Below, in pieces: positions 53,048 to 62,678 of a stretch of DNA of 64,000 nt. This stretch comes from Sphingomonadaceae bacterium. GTDB lineage: Bacteria > Pseudomonadota > Alphaproteobacteria > Sphingomonadales > Sphingomonadaceae. Under the pieces are notes generated by a model. It ran no database searches. It was not told the DNA's origin and saw nothing but the letters and a program-made list of their open reading frames with translations. The number at the start of each line of letters is the position of its first letter. Position 1 is the first letter of the stretch. A program made the translations under genes and the position numbers. The stretch covers positions 1 through 64,000 of the forward strand of contig CANGJB010000012.1 of NCBI GenBank assembly GCA_947453945.1, written 5' to 3'.

Positions 53048-54067
53048 ATGTCCCTTCTCGCCCCGTTCGAACGCTATCCGCTCACGTATGGCCCCACGCC
53101 CATCGAGCATCTCCCCCGCCTCAGCGAAGCGCTTGGCGGCAAGGTCGAGATCTGGGCCAAGCGCGATGATTGCAATTCGGGCCTCGCCTTCGGCGGCAAC
53201 AAGCTGCGCAAGCTGGAATACATCGTCCCCGATGCCATCTCCTCGGGTGCGGACACGCTGGTTTCCATCGGCGGCGTGCAATCGAACCACACCCGCATGG
53301 TCGCCGCCACGGCTGCCAAGCTCGGCATGAAGTGTGTCGTCGTGCAGGAAAAGTGGGTCCCGCATTATGACGCCGTCTACGACCGCGTCGGCAACATCCT
53401 GCTCACCCGCCTGATGGGCGCGGACAGCCGCCTTGTGGAAGATGGCTTCGACATCGGCATCCGCCAGAGCTGGGAAGACGCGATTGAAAGCGTCAAGGCT
53501 GCTGGCGGCAAGCCCTATCCCATCCCCGCCGGCGCATCGGTCCACAAGTATGGCGCGCTGGGCTACGTCGGCTTTGCCGAGGAAGTCGCCGCGCAGGAAG
53601 CCGAACTCGGCTTCAAGTTCGACTATATCGTCGTCTGCGTCGTCACCGGCTCGACGCAGGGCGGCATGATCGTCGGCTTCGCCGCGCAGGACCGCGCGCA
53701 CACCGTGATCGGCATCGATGCTTCCGGCACGCTTGAGCAGACCCGTGATCAGGTACGCTCCATCGTCGACAACACCGCAGACCTCGTCGGCCTCGGCCGC
53801 AAGGTCCGCGAAGACGAGATCGTCATCAACCCGGACTACGCCTACCCGGCCTATGGCGTCCCGTCTGAGGAAACCAACGATGCCATCCGCCTTGCCGCCC
53901 GCACCGAGGCCATGATTACCGATCCGGTCTACGAGGGCAAATCGATGCAGGGCATGATCGACCTAACGCGGAAAGGCTTCTTCCCCGAAGGCTCCCGCGT
54001 GCTTTACGCCCACCTAGGCGGCGCGCCCGCGATCAACGGCTACAGCTACTACTACAAGGACGGCTGA
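53048..54067 (+). CDS. acdS: 1-aminocyclopropane-1-carboxylate deaminase
   Basis: A 339-residue PLP enzyme of the tryptophan synthase beta fold. PLP Lys52 ([11 protein letters not shown]), Ser79 (GVQSNHTR), Tyr295-Glu296 (DPVYEGKSM) and Leu323 (AHLGGAPA) match, with an offset of one, the residues that define true ACC deaminase (Lys51, Ser78, Tyr294, Glu295, Leu322) against D-cysteine desulfhydrase. It converts ACC, the plant ethylene precursor, to 2-oxobutyrate and ammonia. Its presence suggests plant association. It is divergent from the Lrp regulator gene. Confidence 0.95.
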   Translation: MSLLAPFERYPLTYGPTPIEHLPRLSEALGGKVEIWAKRDDCNSGLAFGGNKLRKLEYIVPDAISSGADTLVSIGGVQSNHTRMVAATAAKLGMKCVVVQEKWVPHYDAVYDRVGNILLTRLMGADSRLVEDGFDIGIRQSWEDAIESVKAAGGKPYPIPAGASVHKYGALGYVGFAEEVAAQEAELGFKFDYIVVCVVTGSTQGGMIVGFAAQDRAHTVIGIDASGTLEQTRDQVRSIVDNTADLVGLGRKVREDEIVINPDYAYPAYGVPSEETNDAIRLAARTEAMITDPVYEGKSMQGMIDLTRKGFFPEGSRVLYAHLGGAPAINGYSYYYKDG

Positions 54068-54121
54068 GGGAGCCGCCGCGCTACAACCAAACTTTAACGA
54101 CTGGTCGGATAACCATCCGAT

Positions 54122-54856
54122 ATGGTCTGGAAAACCATATCGAGTCCGGCCCGTTTGCTCGCAGCGGGCATTCTTGTCGTGGGCTTGTCCATCGGCGGGT
54201 CGATGGCGGTCACCCACGCGATGTTCCAGCTTGATGGGACCATCTACTACCACGATGCGATGCTGGCGGCCTTCTGCATCCCGGCCCTCGTCGCTCCGCC
54301 GTCCTGCATCTACTATGTCTGGGTCGCGCGGCGGATGGAGCAGCTCAACCAGCAGCTTGATCACCTGGCCCGCAAGGACCCGCTGACGAACCTCGACAAC
54401 CGCCGCGCCTTTGTCGAACAAGCCCAAGTCCTGTTGGCCCGCGGCGAAGCGCATATGCTGGCGATGGTCGATCTCGACCACTTCAAGCAAATCAACGACA
54501 GCCTTGGCCATGCTGGCGGCGATCTCGCCCTGCAGCATGCCGCCGCCGTGATCACCGGCGCCGCCCCCCAGAATGCGCTGGTCGCCCGGCTCGGCGGCGA
54601 GGAATTCGGCCTGCTTTTCGCGCTGCCCGGCACCGAAGGCGCCCGCGAATCCGGCGAAGCGATGGTCGATGCGATCCGGCTGCGTCTCGAAGCGCTGCCG
54701 CTCATCACCCCCGCCGGGCTCACCCGCATGACCGCCAGCTTCGGCATCGCCATATCGCGCGCCGATGAAAGCCTCGATCACTTGCTCTGCCGCGCCGACA
54801 ACGCGCTCTATGCCGCCAAGAATGCCGGTCGCAACCGGCTGGCCGTCGCGGGCTAG
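54122..54856 (+). CDS. Diguanylate cyclase (GGDEF) with N-terminal membrane region
   Basis: A 244-residue protein with two membrane segments at about 12-32 and 45-65, then a GGDEF domain from about 82: DPLTNLDNRRAF, MVDLDHFKQINDSLGHAGGD, and the active-site loop GGEEF at about 160. An inhibitory RxxD site is not seen in the usual place before GGEEF (QNALVARLGGEEF). It should make c-di-GMP. It lies 54 bp after acdS; a shared transcript is possible. Confidence 0.92.
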   Translation: MVWKTISSPARLLAAGILVVGLSIGGSMAVTHAMFQLDGTIYYHDAMLAAFCIPALVAPPSCIYYVWVARRMEQLNQQLDHLARKDPLTNLDNRRAFVEQAQVLLARGEAHMLAMVDLDHFKQINDSLGHAGGDLALQHAAAVITGAAPQNALVARLGGEEFGLLFALPGTEGARESGEAMVDAIRLRLEALPLITPAGLTRMTASFGIAISRADESLDHLLCRADNALYAAKNAGRNRLAVAG

Positions 54857-54865
54857 AGCAATGCT

Positions 54866-56656
54866 CTAGAGCCGCTCCAGCGTCAGCAGCCGCCGGTCGC
54901 CCAGCCACGCCCGGTCCAGCGCCGCCTCTGCCGCGCGCGCTTCCAGCTTGTGCCCCAGCGCGGCTTCGCTCTGCGCCAGCCCCCACAGCGCCCAGCCGTT
55001 CCCCGGCGCGACCAGCAGCGCCTGATGGAAGGCATCGCGCGCCTCCGCCGCCTTGCCGCCCGCCAACAGCGCCGCGCCCAGCGATTGGCCCACCGGGTAA
55101 TACCAGTAGGGCGGCTCCTGATAGGGGATCGTCCCTTCAATATCTTGCGCCTTGCGATAGTGCTCTGCCGCCGCCGCAAAGTTGCCCCGTGCATAGGCCA
55201 TGCGTCCGCGCATCACGTGCTGCGCCAGATGGATCAGATCGGTGCCCGGCACGCCTTGCGCTTCCAGCGCCTTGATCCCGGGATCCGCCGTCAGCCGGTC
55301 CATTGCCGCCAGTTCCCTGGCCAGCGCGTCAGCCTGCTTCAGCCGCGCAAAAGCCACCCCGCGCGCATAGTGCCACATCGCCCGCACTTATGGCAGGCGC
55401 GCATCGGGCCTGCGCAGGCCAAGGATCTGTGCCGGGCTCCCCCCTTGCGCAAAGGCAAACGAAGGCGCTGCGACCACCGCCTGCACCCAGCCGAGTTCCA
55501 CCGCCTTGTCTTCGGGGATGATCCGCAAGAGCTTGCGCGCCTGCGCCACGGCAAGGCCCAGATCGCCCGCCTGCTGCGCCGATGTCACGATGAAGTGGAC
55601 GTTGTGCGGATAATAGCCATAGCGATAGAGCCCGTCGTCCGGCACCCGCGCCAGATAGGCCTCATCCGATTTCGCCGCTGCCACATTGGCCCGGATCGAA
55701 TCCTTGTAGCGCCCGATGCGGTAGAAGATGTGCCCCGGCATGTGCACCAGATGCCCCGCCTCGGGCATAGCCCCCAGCGCCAGCGCATCCGCTGCCTTCT
55801 CCGCCCGTGCCGGGCTGACGTAGTTCTCCATCAGATGGATATAGAGGTGCGCCGCCTGCTGGTGCCCCGGGTGCCGCGCCAGCACGCCTTCGATCAGCGC
55901 CACCGCCTTGTCGATCCGCACGCGCGGTGCGGCGCGGCCCGGCTGCCAGTAGTTCCACGGGCTGGTATCCATCGCCGCTTCGGCGGCCAGCACGGCAATC
56001 TCGTCGTTGGCCGGATGTGCGGCGGCCAGCCCCAGCATGGCATCGGCATAGGCCGCATCCATTGCCGCCCGGTCCGCCGTGGGGTCGGCGGAATAGCGCG
56101 CCGCCAGCGCCCCGATCAGCGCCCGGTCCAGCGGCGGCGCATTCCCCACCAGCGCCTGCGCTTTCGCCAAGGCGTTCAGCGTCGGTGCCAGGGCCTTTGC
56201 TTCCATCGGCGCGTTGATGTTGGGCCCTTGCACCAGCGCCTCGCCCCAGAAACACAGCGCGCAGCCGGGTGCCAGCGCCTGCGCCTTGCGGAACGAGGCG
56301 ACCGCTGCCGCATGGTTGAAGTTGTAGGCCATCTCGAGGCCCTGATCGAACCATGGCCGCGCCTCTGCCGTCAGCCCGCCCGGCTCCAGCGCCGAACGCG
56401 GCACCCCGCCATAAAGCGGGAACTTGCCCGGCACGATGGGCCCCATCAGCGCGGCCGCCTGCTGCAAGCGCCGCAGCAGCACCGGCGTGCTCGCCCGCGC
56501 CCGCTCCGCGCAAGCCGCCGCCGCCAGTCTTGATGGATCGAGCATCGCCAGCGCGGCTGCGTCTGATGGCGGCGCGCGGTCCAAGGTGGTCGCGGCGGCC
56601 GCCGCCATCGCCCCGCCTGTCAGCACCGCAGCAGCAAGCATCGGGTAGACGCGCAT
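54866..56656 (-). pseudogene. TPR-repeat secreted protein gene with in-frame TAA
   Basis: ATG 56656 follows GGAGGGAAACCG. The frame gives a signal peptide (YPMLAAAVLTGGAMAAAAA) and TPR-like helical pairs for 422 residues, then TAA at 55388-55390. The same frame continues from the next codon (GTG) for 173 residues of further TPR-like sequence (AMWHYARGVAFARLKQ; GQSLGAALLAGGKAAEARDA) to 54866. One substitution therefore splits a gene of about 595 residues. Either it is a pseudogene or the GTG permits reinitiation. Other features: PPYWYYPVGQSLG and HMPGHIFYRIGRY. Probably periplasmic. Confidence 0.8.
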
Positions 56657-56717
56657 CGGTTTCCCTCCGTCCGGGGGCAGCCCCTTGCCATAAAGCCTAT
56701 GTCCGCACCGCGTCTGG

Positions 56718-57302
56718 TCAACCCATTTCAACTGCATCCTCCAGCATGCGGGCGATTTCATCAGCAGTGCTGAGGATGGGCTCCGCCGATTGCTCGACGC
56801 GTGCCAGCAGCAGCGCGCCTTCCATCGCCGCGATGGTCGTGCGGGCCAGTCGTACCGCGCGCTCCGTTGGCACGCCGCTCGTCGCCAGCGAATGCGCGAA
56901 GACATCGCTCCAGTCTGTGAGTGCGGCCGTGCCGGCTGCGGTGATCGCCGCCTCGCCGGGCGAGGTTTCGAGCAGCACGGTTGCGATCGGGCAGCCGGCC
57001 CGCCACCCGGATTGCGCCATCCATTCCGCTAGCATCGCCGCGTAGGCCCTGAGCAGCGCGGCTGGGGATGCATGCTCCTCCGCCAGCGCTGCCAGCGATC
57101 GGCTGACCAGACCACCGGCGAATGTGACGGCCTCCGCGCCGATCGCGGCCTTTCCCCCTGGGAAGTAGTGATAAAGCGATCCCTTGGGCGCGCCGCTCGC
57201 CTCCAGAATGTCGGAGAGGCCCGTTCCAGCATAGCCCTGCTCGCGGAAAAGCCGTGCCGCCGCTGCGAGAATTGACTGCCGATGTTTTCCTGCTGGCGCC
57301 AT
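56718..57302 (-). CDS. TetR-family transcriptional regulator
   Basis: A 194-residue repressor-type protein. The N-terminal HTH reads ILAAAARLFREQGYAGTGLS, then DILEASGAPKGSLYHYFPGG, a textbook TetR_N domain. The C-terminal ligand domain resembles the YxaF/LmrA class. It is divergent from the alcohol dehydrogenase gene, with a TAGACCAGTCA-type palindrome between them. It probably represses itself and the neighbour. I chose ATG 57302; an upstream start at 57317 is possible. Confidence 0.9.
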   Translation of the reverse strand: MAPAGKHRQSILAAAARLFREQGYAGTGLSDILEASGAPKGSLYHYFPGGKAAIGAEAVTFAGGLVSRSLAALAEEHASPAALLRAYAAMLAEWMAQSGWRAGCPIATVLLETSPGEAAITAAGTAALTDWSDVFAHSLATSGVPTERAVRLARTTIAAMEGALLLARVEQSAEPILSTADEIARMLEDAVEMG

Positions 57303-57333
57303 GCGTCGTCCTTGCATTTCCCAAGATATTATA

Positions 57334-57345
57334 TAGACCAGTCAT
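57334..57345. promoter_or_regulatory. Probable TetR operator, TAGACCAGTCAT
   Basis: TAGACC-AGTCAT at 57334-57345 is close to the TAGACnnGTCTA type of palindrome used by many TetR repressors. It lies 32 bp upstream of the tetR start and 111 bp upstream of the divergent gene, overlapping a TATTATATA stretch that could be a -10 region. Confidence 0.5.
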
Positions 57346-57455
57346 TATAGATTCGCGAGGCTGGAATGGGTAGGGAGCTCCATGATGCGCTTGTCGACTG
57401 GTCTTGCCATTCCCGCTCCCCCCAGCCTCTGAATCCGTAAAGGGAAGGATCAGGT

Positions 57456-58481
57456 ATGCGCCAGCTTTTCTTCGTCGAGCGCGGCAAGTTCGAGTGGCGC
57501 GATATCGCCGTGCCTGCTCTCGCTGCCGATACCGATGCTGTGGTCCGCCCGCTCAGCGTCGCGCGTTGCGATCTTGATCTCTACATCGCCAACGGGGTCG
57601 CGCCCCTTTCGGGTCCGTTCCCGTTCGGCCACGAAGTGATCGGCGAGGTCATCGATGCCGGGCCTGCCGCCGGGGTCCGGCCGGGCGACCGCGTCATCGT
57701 GCCCTTCCAGCTGAGCTGCGGGCGCTGCGCCAGTTGCCAGCGCGGCTTCACCGCCTCGTGCGAGGCCTATCCGCCGCGCGCCGCCTATGGCCTCGGCATG
57801 AACTACGGTGGCGGCCTGTCAGAGGCGATGCGCGTCCCCTTTGCCGATCACATGCTGCTGCCCGCACCGACCGCGCTCACCAACGCGCAGCTGGCCTCGA
57901 TATCCGACAATATCCCCGATGGCTGGCGCGCGGTTGCGCCACATCTCAAGGCGCGGCCCGGGGCGAGCGTGCTCGTGGTCGGCGGGCTCGCGCAGAGCGT
58001 CGGAATCTATGCTGCGGGGCTTGCCGTGTCACTCGGCGCAGGCCGTGTCCTATATCTCGATGACGATCCCGGCCGCCGCGCGCTGGCGGAAACGCTAGGC
58101 GCCACTGCAGAGCCCCTCGCGCTGGCGGAAGGGCGCGAACCTGCCGACCAGTTCGAGATCACCGTCGATGCCAGCGGCCTGCAACCGGCCTTGCGTTTCG
58201 CGTTGCTTTCCACCGCACGTGACGGCGTTTGCACCGCCGTCGCGATCTATTTCGAGCCGCTCGTCGGACTTCCGTTGACGCCGCTCTACATGAAGGGGGT
58301 CACTTTCCAAACGAGCCGGGTCAGCGCCCGCGGCGTGCTGCCCGATCTTGTCGAACACATTGCCTGCGGGCACTTTCATTCCGATGCCGCAGTGACGAGA
58401 ACGCTGCCGTTCTCGCTCGCTGCAGAGGCGATGGATGCGCCCGATATCAAGCTCGTCTTCGAAACCGATCTTGCTGGCTGA
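57456..58481 (+). CDS. Zinc-type alcohol dehydrogenase family protein
   Basis: A 341-residue MDR protein. The GroES-like N-terminal domain has PFGHEVIGEVIDAG and the structural-zinc-like CGRCASCQRGFTASC. The Rossmann domain carries VLVVGGLAQSVGIYAAGLAV, where the usual GxGxxG is replaced by GGLAQSVG. The catalytic zinc His is in the PFGHE motif; the first Cys is likely in VARCDLDLY. It follows AGGGAAGGATC and is divergent from tetR. Substrate unknown. Confidence 0.85.
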   Translation: MRQLFFVERGKFEWRDIAVPALAADTDAVVRPLSVARCDLDLYIANGVAPLSGPFPFGHEVIGEVIDAGPAAGVRPGDRVIVPFQLSCGRCASCQRGFTASCEAYPPRAAYGLGMNYGGGLSEAMRVPFADHMLLPAPTALTNAQLASISDNIPDGWRAVAPHLKARPGASVLVVGGLAQSVGIYAAGLAVSLGAGRVLYLDDDPGRRALAETLGATAEPLALAEGREPADQFEITVDASGLQPALRFALLSTARDGVCTAVAIYFEPLVGLPLTPLYMKGVTFQTSRVSARGVLPDLVEHIACGHFHSDAAVTRTLPFSLAAEAMDAPDIKLVFETDLAG

Positions 58482-58487
58482 GCGGCG

Positions 58488-59720
58488 CTACTCCGCCGCT
58501 TCGCGCTGCCGCTCGGCTGCGAAGATCTCCACCAGTTCGTCGTCGCTCGCATCCAGCAGCTTCGCCGCCCAGGTGTGGAACACCTGTCCCCCGCGCTCGT
58601 TGCGGCCAAACAGCACGTCCTTCATCAGCCCGCTCTGCAGCGCTTCGTGCTGGCGCTTGCCGGTCTTGTAGTCCTCGTCGCGCACCACGATCTCGAGGAA
58701 GTCGAATTGCTCGTGCGCGGCCTTGATGGCAACTTCGTCCTCGGGCTTCTTTTCCATCACATAGAACTGGGTGGTATAGCTTTCGCCCACCGTCTTGCCC
58801 GGGAAGAGCTGGCTGATCATCGCCCCGCGCAGGCCGCCGCCATAGAAGCTGGCGATCGAGATGTGCGGGAAGATCGTCCAGACGCCTTGCACCAGCACGT
58901 CCTGCGGGATCTCCTCGTCGGCCATGGTGGTAAGGTCGATCTGCCGGTCATCGCCCGAGGAAACCTTGATCGCAAACTTCGAAGGGGTGGACAGGCGCTG
59001 GTGCGGTCCAAACTCGAAGTAGTTGGCGCGGTTGTAGAAATCCGCACCGAACGTGGCCGCGTGGAGCACCGGCAGATGGTAGAAATCGAGATAGCCGTCA
59101 TAGGCCGTCTTCCAGTTCGGGCCGGAAAGCGTGCGCTGGCTGAACATGTACCAGTTGTCGAATTCGAAGGCCTTCAGCAGCTCGTCATAGCCGCACAGGT
59201 AATCGGGGATCGAAAGCTTGGAATTCGGATCGAGCGTCGCCCAGATCAGCCCCGCGCTTTCATAGACCGGGAAGCGGGTCAGGCAGTGGGCCGCCTTGTC
59301 GATCGCGCCGAAGTCCTGCGGGCTCGCCACCCCGATCAGGTCGCCATCGTTCTTGAAGGTCCAGCCGTGATAGCCGCAGGTAAACCGGTTGGCGTTGCCG
59401 CTGCCCGATGCCACCGGATTGCCGCGGTGCGCGCACATGTTGAGCAGCGCCACCACGCTGCCATCCTTCTGCCGCGTCAGCAGCAGCGGCACGCCGGCAA
59501 TGTCCATCGCCTTGTAATCGCCCGGATTGGGGATCTCGCACGAAGGCGCGACCATCAGCGGCAGGCGGCGGAAGATCTGCTTCTTCTCGCGCTCGAACAG
59601 GGCCTCGTCGGTATAAGTCGATGCGGGGATGCGCACGATCGAATCGGCCAGTTCCATCGTTCCGGCATCGCCATGGGCGATAAGCGAACGGGTCATCTCG
59701 ATCAGCTGTTCACGTGACAT
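58488..59720 (-). CDS. Rieske-type aromatic ring-hydroxylating oxygenase, large subunit
   Basis: A 410-residue oxygenase. The Rieske ligands are CAHRGNPVA and CGYHGW. The mononuclear-iron domain has YDGYLDFYHLPVLHAATFGA (the 2-His ligands with flanking Asp). Length matches alpha subunits. No beta subunit or ferredoxin gene lies nearby. I chose ATG 59720, preceded by GAGGATAGTGCC. It is convergent with the alcohol dehydrogenase gene (6-bp gap) and divergent from the carboxylesterase gene. Substrate unknown; an aromatic or steroid-like ring is likely. Confidence 0.92.
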   Translation of the reverse strand: MSREQLIEMTRSLIAHGDAGTMELADSIVRIPASTYTDEALFEREKKQIFRRLPLMVAPSCEIPNPGDYKAMDIAGVPLLLTRQKDGSVVALLNMCAHRGNPVASGSGNANRFTCGYHGWTFKNDGDLIGVASPQDFGAIDKAAHCLTRFPVYESAGLIWATLDPNSKLSIPDYLCGYDELLKAFEFDNWYMFSQRTLSGPNWKTAYDGYLDFYHLPVLHAATFGADFYNRANYFEFGPHQRLSTPSKFAIKVSSGDDRQIDLTTMADEEIPQDVLVQGVWTIFPHISIASFYGGGLRGAMISQLFPGKTVGESYTTQFYVMEKKPEDEVAIKAAHEQFDFLEIVVRDEDYKTGKRQHEALQSGLMKDVLFGRNERGGQVFHTWAAKLLDASDDELVEIFAAERQREAAE

Positions 59721-59971
59721 GGCACTATCCTCGAATCCCGGGGCGGGGCATTTGCGAACCAATGTGATCCCCGGCAACCCTGCCTGCAATTGTCATTTTT
59801 GCTTGGCTTCAGTGCGAAGCGGTCTTGTGCCGTCCGCCCCGCGGGGGCTTTGACCTGCCTCAAATTCCCCGCCCTCAAAAATGAGAGCGCTTCGGCAGGC
59901 GAAATTCGCAAGGCTTGCAACTGCGGCCCCCAAGCGTACCAACGGCGGCAAACCGGAGTGGACCCCTGCCG

Positions 59972-61594
59972 ATGATACTGAACAGCTGGCGCGCCCTGAT
60001 CGCCATGGCGTCACTCTTCCTCGGCGCCGCCCCGCTCGCCGCCCAGAGCGCGCCGCAGGGTGATGTCATCACCACCGCATCCGGCAAGGTCGAAGGCTTC
60101 GTGCGCAATGGCGCGCTCGAATTTCGCGGCATCCCCTACGCCGCCCCGGTTTCGGGCGACGCGCGCTGGAGCATGCCGCAACCCGCCGCGCCCTGGACCG
60201 GCGTGCTCCCCGCGATGCACTTCGGCGGCGCCTGCCCGCAGGCCGCGCGCTACGGCCTCACCGAACGCAGCGATGAAGAAAACTGCCTCACGCTCAACAT
60301 CAGCCTGCCCACCACCAAAGCCGCCGCCCCGCGCCCCGTCCTCGTCTGGCTTTACGGCGGCGCCTTTGTCGGCGGCGCGGCCTCGCTCTACCGGCTGGAC
60401 CGGCTGGCGCGCGGCCTAGATGCCGTCGTCGTCAGCGTGAACTACCGCCTTGGCGTGTTCGGCTTCATGGCCCCGCCCGCGGGCACATCCGGCGCAGGGC
60501 ACGTCCTCGGCCTCGAAGACCAGCGCCTCGCCATGCGCTGGATGAAGGCCAATATCGCGGCGTTCGGCGGCGATCCGGAAAACATCACGCTGGCGGGCGA
60601 ATCCGCCGGTGCCGCCTCGGTCTGCATGCAGCTCATGGCGCCCGGTGAGACTCGCGGCCTGTTCCACCGCGCGATCATCCAGAGCGGCGCCTGCGGCACG
60701 CCCTTGCGCACCCTCCCGCAGGCCGAAATGTTTGCTGCCAAAGTCGCCAAGGAAGCCGGCTGCACCGATCCGGTCGCCGCGTTCGCCTGCCTCAAGGCCA
60801 TTGATCCGCAAGCCCTGATCGCCGCCGGTGCCCGCGCCGCCAGCGGCGAACTCCTCGCCTTCGCCCCCTTCACCGGCAATCCCACCGTCCCGCGCCCCAC
60901 GCTCGATGCCCTCAAGGCGGGCGATTTCCTCCGCGTCCCCGTCCTCAACGGCTTCACGCGTGACGAGATGCGGCTCTACGTTGGTTATGATGTGCAGGGC
61001 GGCGCAAAGATCACGCCCGAAACCTACCCTGCCGCCGTTCGCGCCATCTATGGTGACAAGGCCGACAAGGTCCTCGCCCGCTATCCGCTGAAATCCGGCG
61101 AACTCCCCGCCGAAACCCTCGGTTCGCTGATGAGCGACTTCATGCCCGGCCTCGGCATCACCCACTGCCTCATGCTCGAAAGCGGCCGCCTCCTTGGCCA
61201 GCATACTCCGGTCTTCCAGTGGGAATATGCAGACCGCACCGCTCCCGTGCGCGGCGTTTCGATCCAGATCAGCCCCGAGCCCGGTTTCAATTTGGGCGCC
61301 GTCCATTCGGCAGAGCTCAATGCCCTGTTCCCGGGTTTCTCCAACACCGCCGCGATGACCGCGCCCGATCTTTCCCCCGCCTCACAGGCACTGGCAGACG
61401 AGATCGTCACCGCATGGGCCGCCTTCATGCGCGGCACAGCCGCAGACTGGCCCTCCGGCAAAGTCATGCGCTTCGAACCCGGCGCTGTCCGCCCTGTCGA
61501 TGCCTGGGCAGAGTATCGTTGCGATTTCTGGCGGGCAGAATATCCGGCGTTCTTTGCCGCCACACCATCCCGGACGAACAAGGAACTGAAATGA
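59972..61594 (+). CDS. Type-B carboxylesterase, secreted
   Basis: A 540-residue alpha/beta hydrolase. The signal peptide (ALIAMASLFLGAAPLAAQ) is followed by EFRGIPYAAPVSGDARWSMP, the family oxyanion segment LYGGAFVGGAAS, and the nucleophile elbow ITLAGESAGAASVCM. The acid is probably in GFTRDEM and the His in NLGAVHSAEL. Start ATG 59972. It cleaves ester bonds of hydrophobic substrates in the periplasm or outside. It overlaps the SDR gene as ATGA, so the two are co-translated. Confidence 0.93.
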   Translation: MILNSWRALIAMASLFLGAAPLAAQSAPQGDVITTASGKVEGFVRNGALEFRGIPYAAPVSGDARWSMPQPAAPWTGVLPAMHFGGACPQAARYGLTERSDEENCLTLNISLPTTKAAAPRPVLVWLYGGAFVGGAASLYRLDRLARGLDAVVVSVNYRLGVFGFMAPPAGTSGAGHVLGLEDQRLAMRWMKANIAAFGGDPENITLAGESAGAASVCMQLMAPGETRGLFHRAIIQSGACGTPLRTLPQAEMFAAKVAKEAGCTDPVAAFACLKAIDPQALIAAGARAASGELLAFAPFTGNPTVPRPTLDALKAGDFLRVPVLNGFTRDEMRLYVGYDVQGGAKITPETYPAAVRAIYGDKADKVLARYPLKSGELPAETLGSLMSDFMPGLGITHCLMLESGRLLGQHTPVFQWEYADRTAPVRGVSIQISPEPGFNLGAVHSAELNALFPGFSNTAAMTAPDLSPASQALADEIVTAWAAFMRGTAADWPSGKVMRFEPGAVRPVDAWAEYRCDFWRAEYPAFFAATPSRTNKELK

Positions 61595-62352
61595 AGACAG
61601 CTATCGTCACCGGCGCCGCGCAGGGCCTCGGTCTGGTCACCGCCCGCCGCCTCGCCGAAGCAGGCTACCGCGTGGTGCTCACCGATATGCAGGATGTTTC
61701 CGCGCAAGCCGCCGCCATCGGCGCCGATGCCACCGGGATCAGCGGGGACGTCTCCGATGAAGCCTTCGTCGAAGACATGGCCGCGCGCATAGCCACCGAT
61801 TTCGGCGGCGCGCAGGTCCTCGTCAACAATGCCGGGATCAGCCTGATCCAGCCTGCCGAAGATACCACGCTCGATCAGTGGCAGCAGATGATGGCCGTGA
61901 ACCTGCAGGGGCCCTTCCTCCTCTGCCGCGCGTTCGGCCGCCAGATGCTCTCTGCAGGCAAGGGCTCCATCGTCAACGTCGCTTCGGTTGCCGGCCTTGG
62001 CGGGGTGATCCACCGTGTCGCCTACAACACCTCCAAGCACGGCCTTATAGGCCTCACCCGCACCCTCGCGGGCGAATGGGGCGGGCGGGGCGTGCGCGTG
62101 AACGCGGTCTGCCCCGGCTGGATCAAGACCGAGATGGACGTGAAGGACATGGGCTCGGGCGCCTATGACGATACCGATATCGTCAACCGCGTGCCGATGG
62201 CCCGCTTCGCCATGCCTGAAGACGTCGCCGAAGGCATCGCCTTCCTCGCCTCTGACGCCGCATCCTTCATCAACGGCGTCAGCCTCCCCGTCGATGGCGG
62301 CTGGACCGGCGACATCAGCTGGGACAGCCTCCGCCAGAAGACACGGGCCTGA
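61591..62352 (+). CDS. Short-chain dehydrogenase/reductase
   Basis: A 253-residue classical SDR. It has TGAAQGLG at about 7-14, NNAGIS, the catalytic Ser in VNVASVAGLG, and YNTSK (Y-x-x-x-K). The C-terminus reads FINGVSLPVDGGWTGD. The start ATG overlaps the esterase stop. It probably oxidises or reduces an alcohol made by the esterase or oxygenase of this group. Cofactor is probably NAD (Asp after beta2: LTDMQD). Confidence 0.95.
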   Translation: MKTAIVTGAAQGLGLVTARRLAEAGYRVVLTDMQDVSAQAAAIGADATGISGDVSDEAFVEDMAARIATDFGGAQVLVNNAGISLIQPAEDTTLDQWQQMMAVNLQGPFLLCRAFGRQMLSAGKGSIVNVASVAGLGGVIHRVAYNTSKHGLIGLTRTLAGEWGGRGVRVNAVCPGWIKTEMDVKDMGSGAYDDTDIVNRVPMARFAMPEDVAEGIAFLASDAASFINGVSLPVDGGWTGDISWDSLRQKTRA

Positions 62353-62678
62353 ATCCAAAGCCCTCTCCCCTTCAGGGGGAGAGGGTCGGGAGAGGGGCCT
62401 GCACCCCTTCCATAAACCGCTGTCCTACAGTCACCACCTTGCGGCATGATGCTTCGATGGTTCGAAAGTCCGCCGAAATCCGCCATTTCTCACCCTGCAC
62501 CTCAGGGTTCGCGGCGGCTGCGGCGGGGGGCTGGGCGTTTTCTCTCAGGACCGTGTCAACCGTGTCAACTTCGCCGCATTCTGTCCCCTTTTCGAACAGC
62601 CTTGCGTCTGTCAGATTGCAGAGTGGGCAAGGGGCGCGGTGTGGCGTTTCATGGCCCCAAGATCATACGGAGGATGCC
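62353..62678 (+). other. Intergenic region with a 10-bp perfect hairpin
   Basis: CCCTCTCCCC (62361-62370) pairs with GGGGAGAGGG (62376-62385) over a 5-base loop just after the SDR stop. It lacks a T-run and resembles a dispersed G/C-rich repeat or a Rho-independent-like end. The remaining about 290 bp before 62679 hold no supported gene. Confidence 0.6.
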
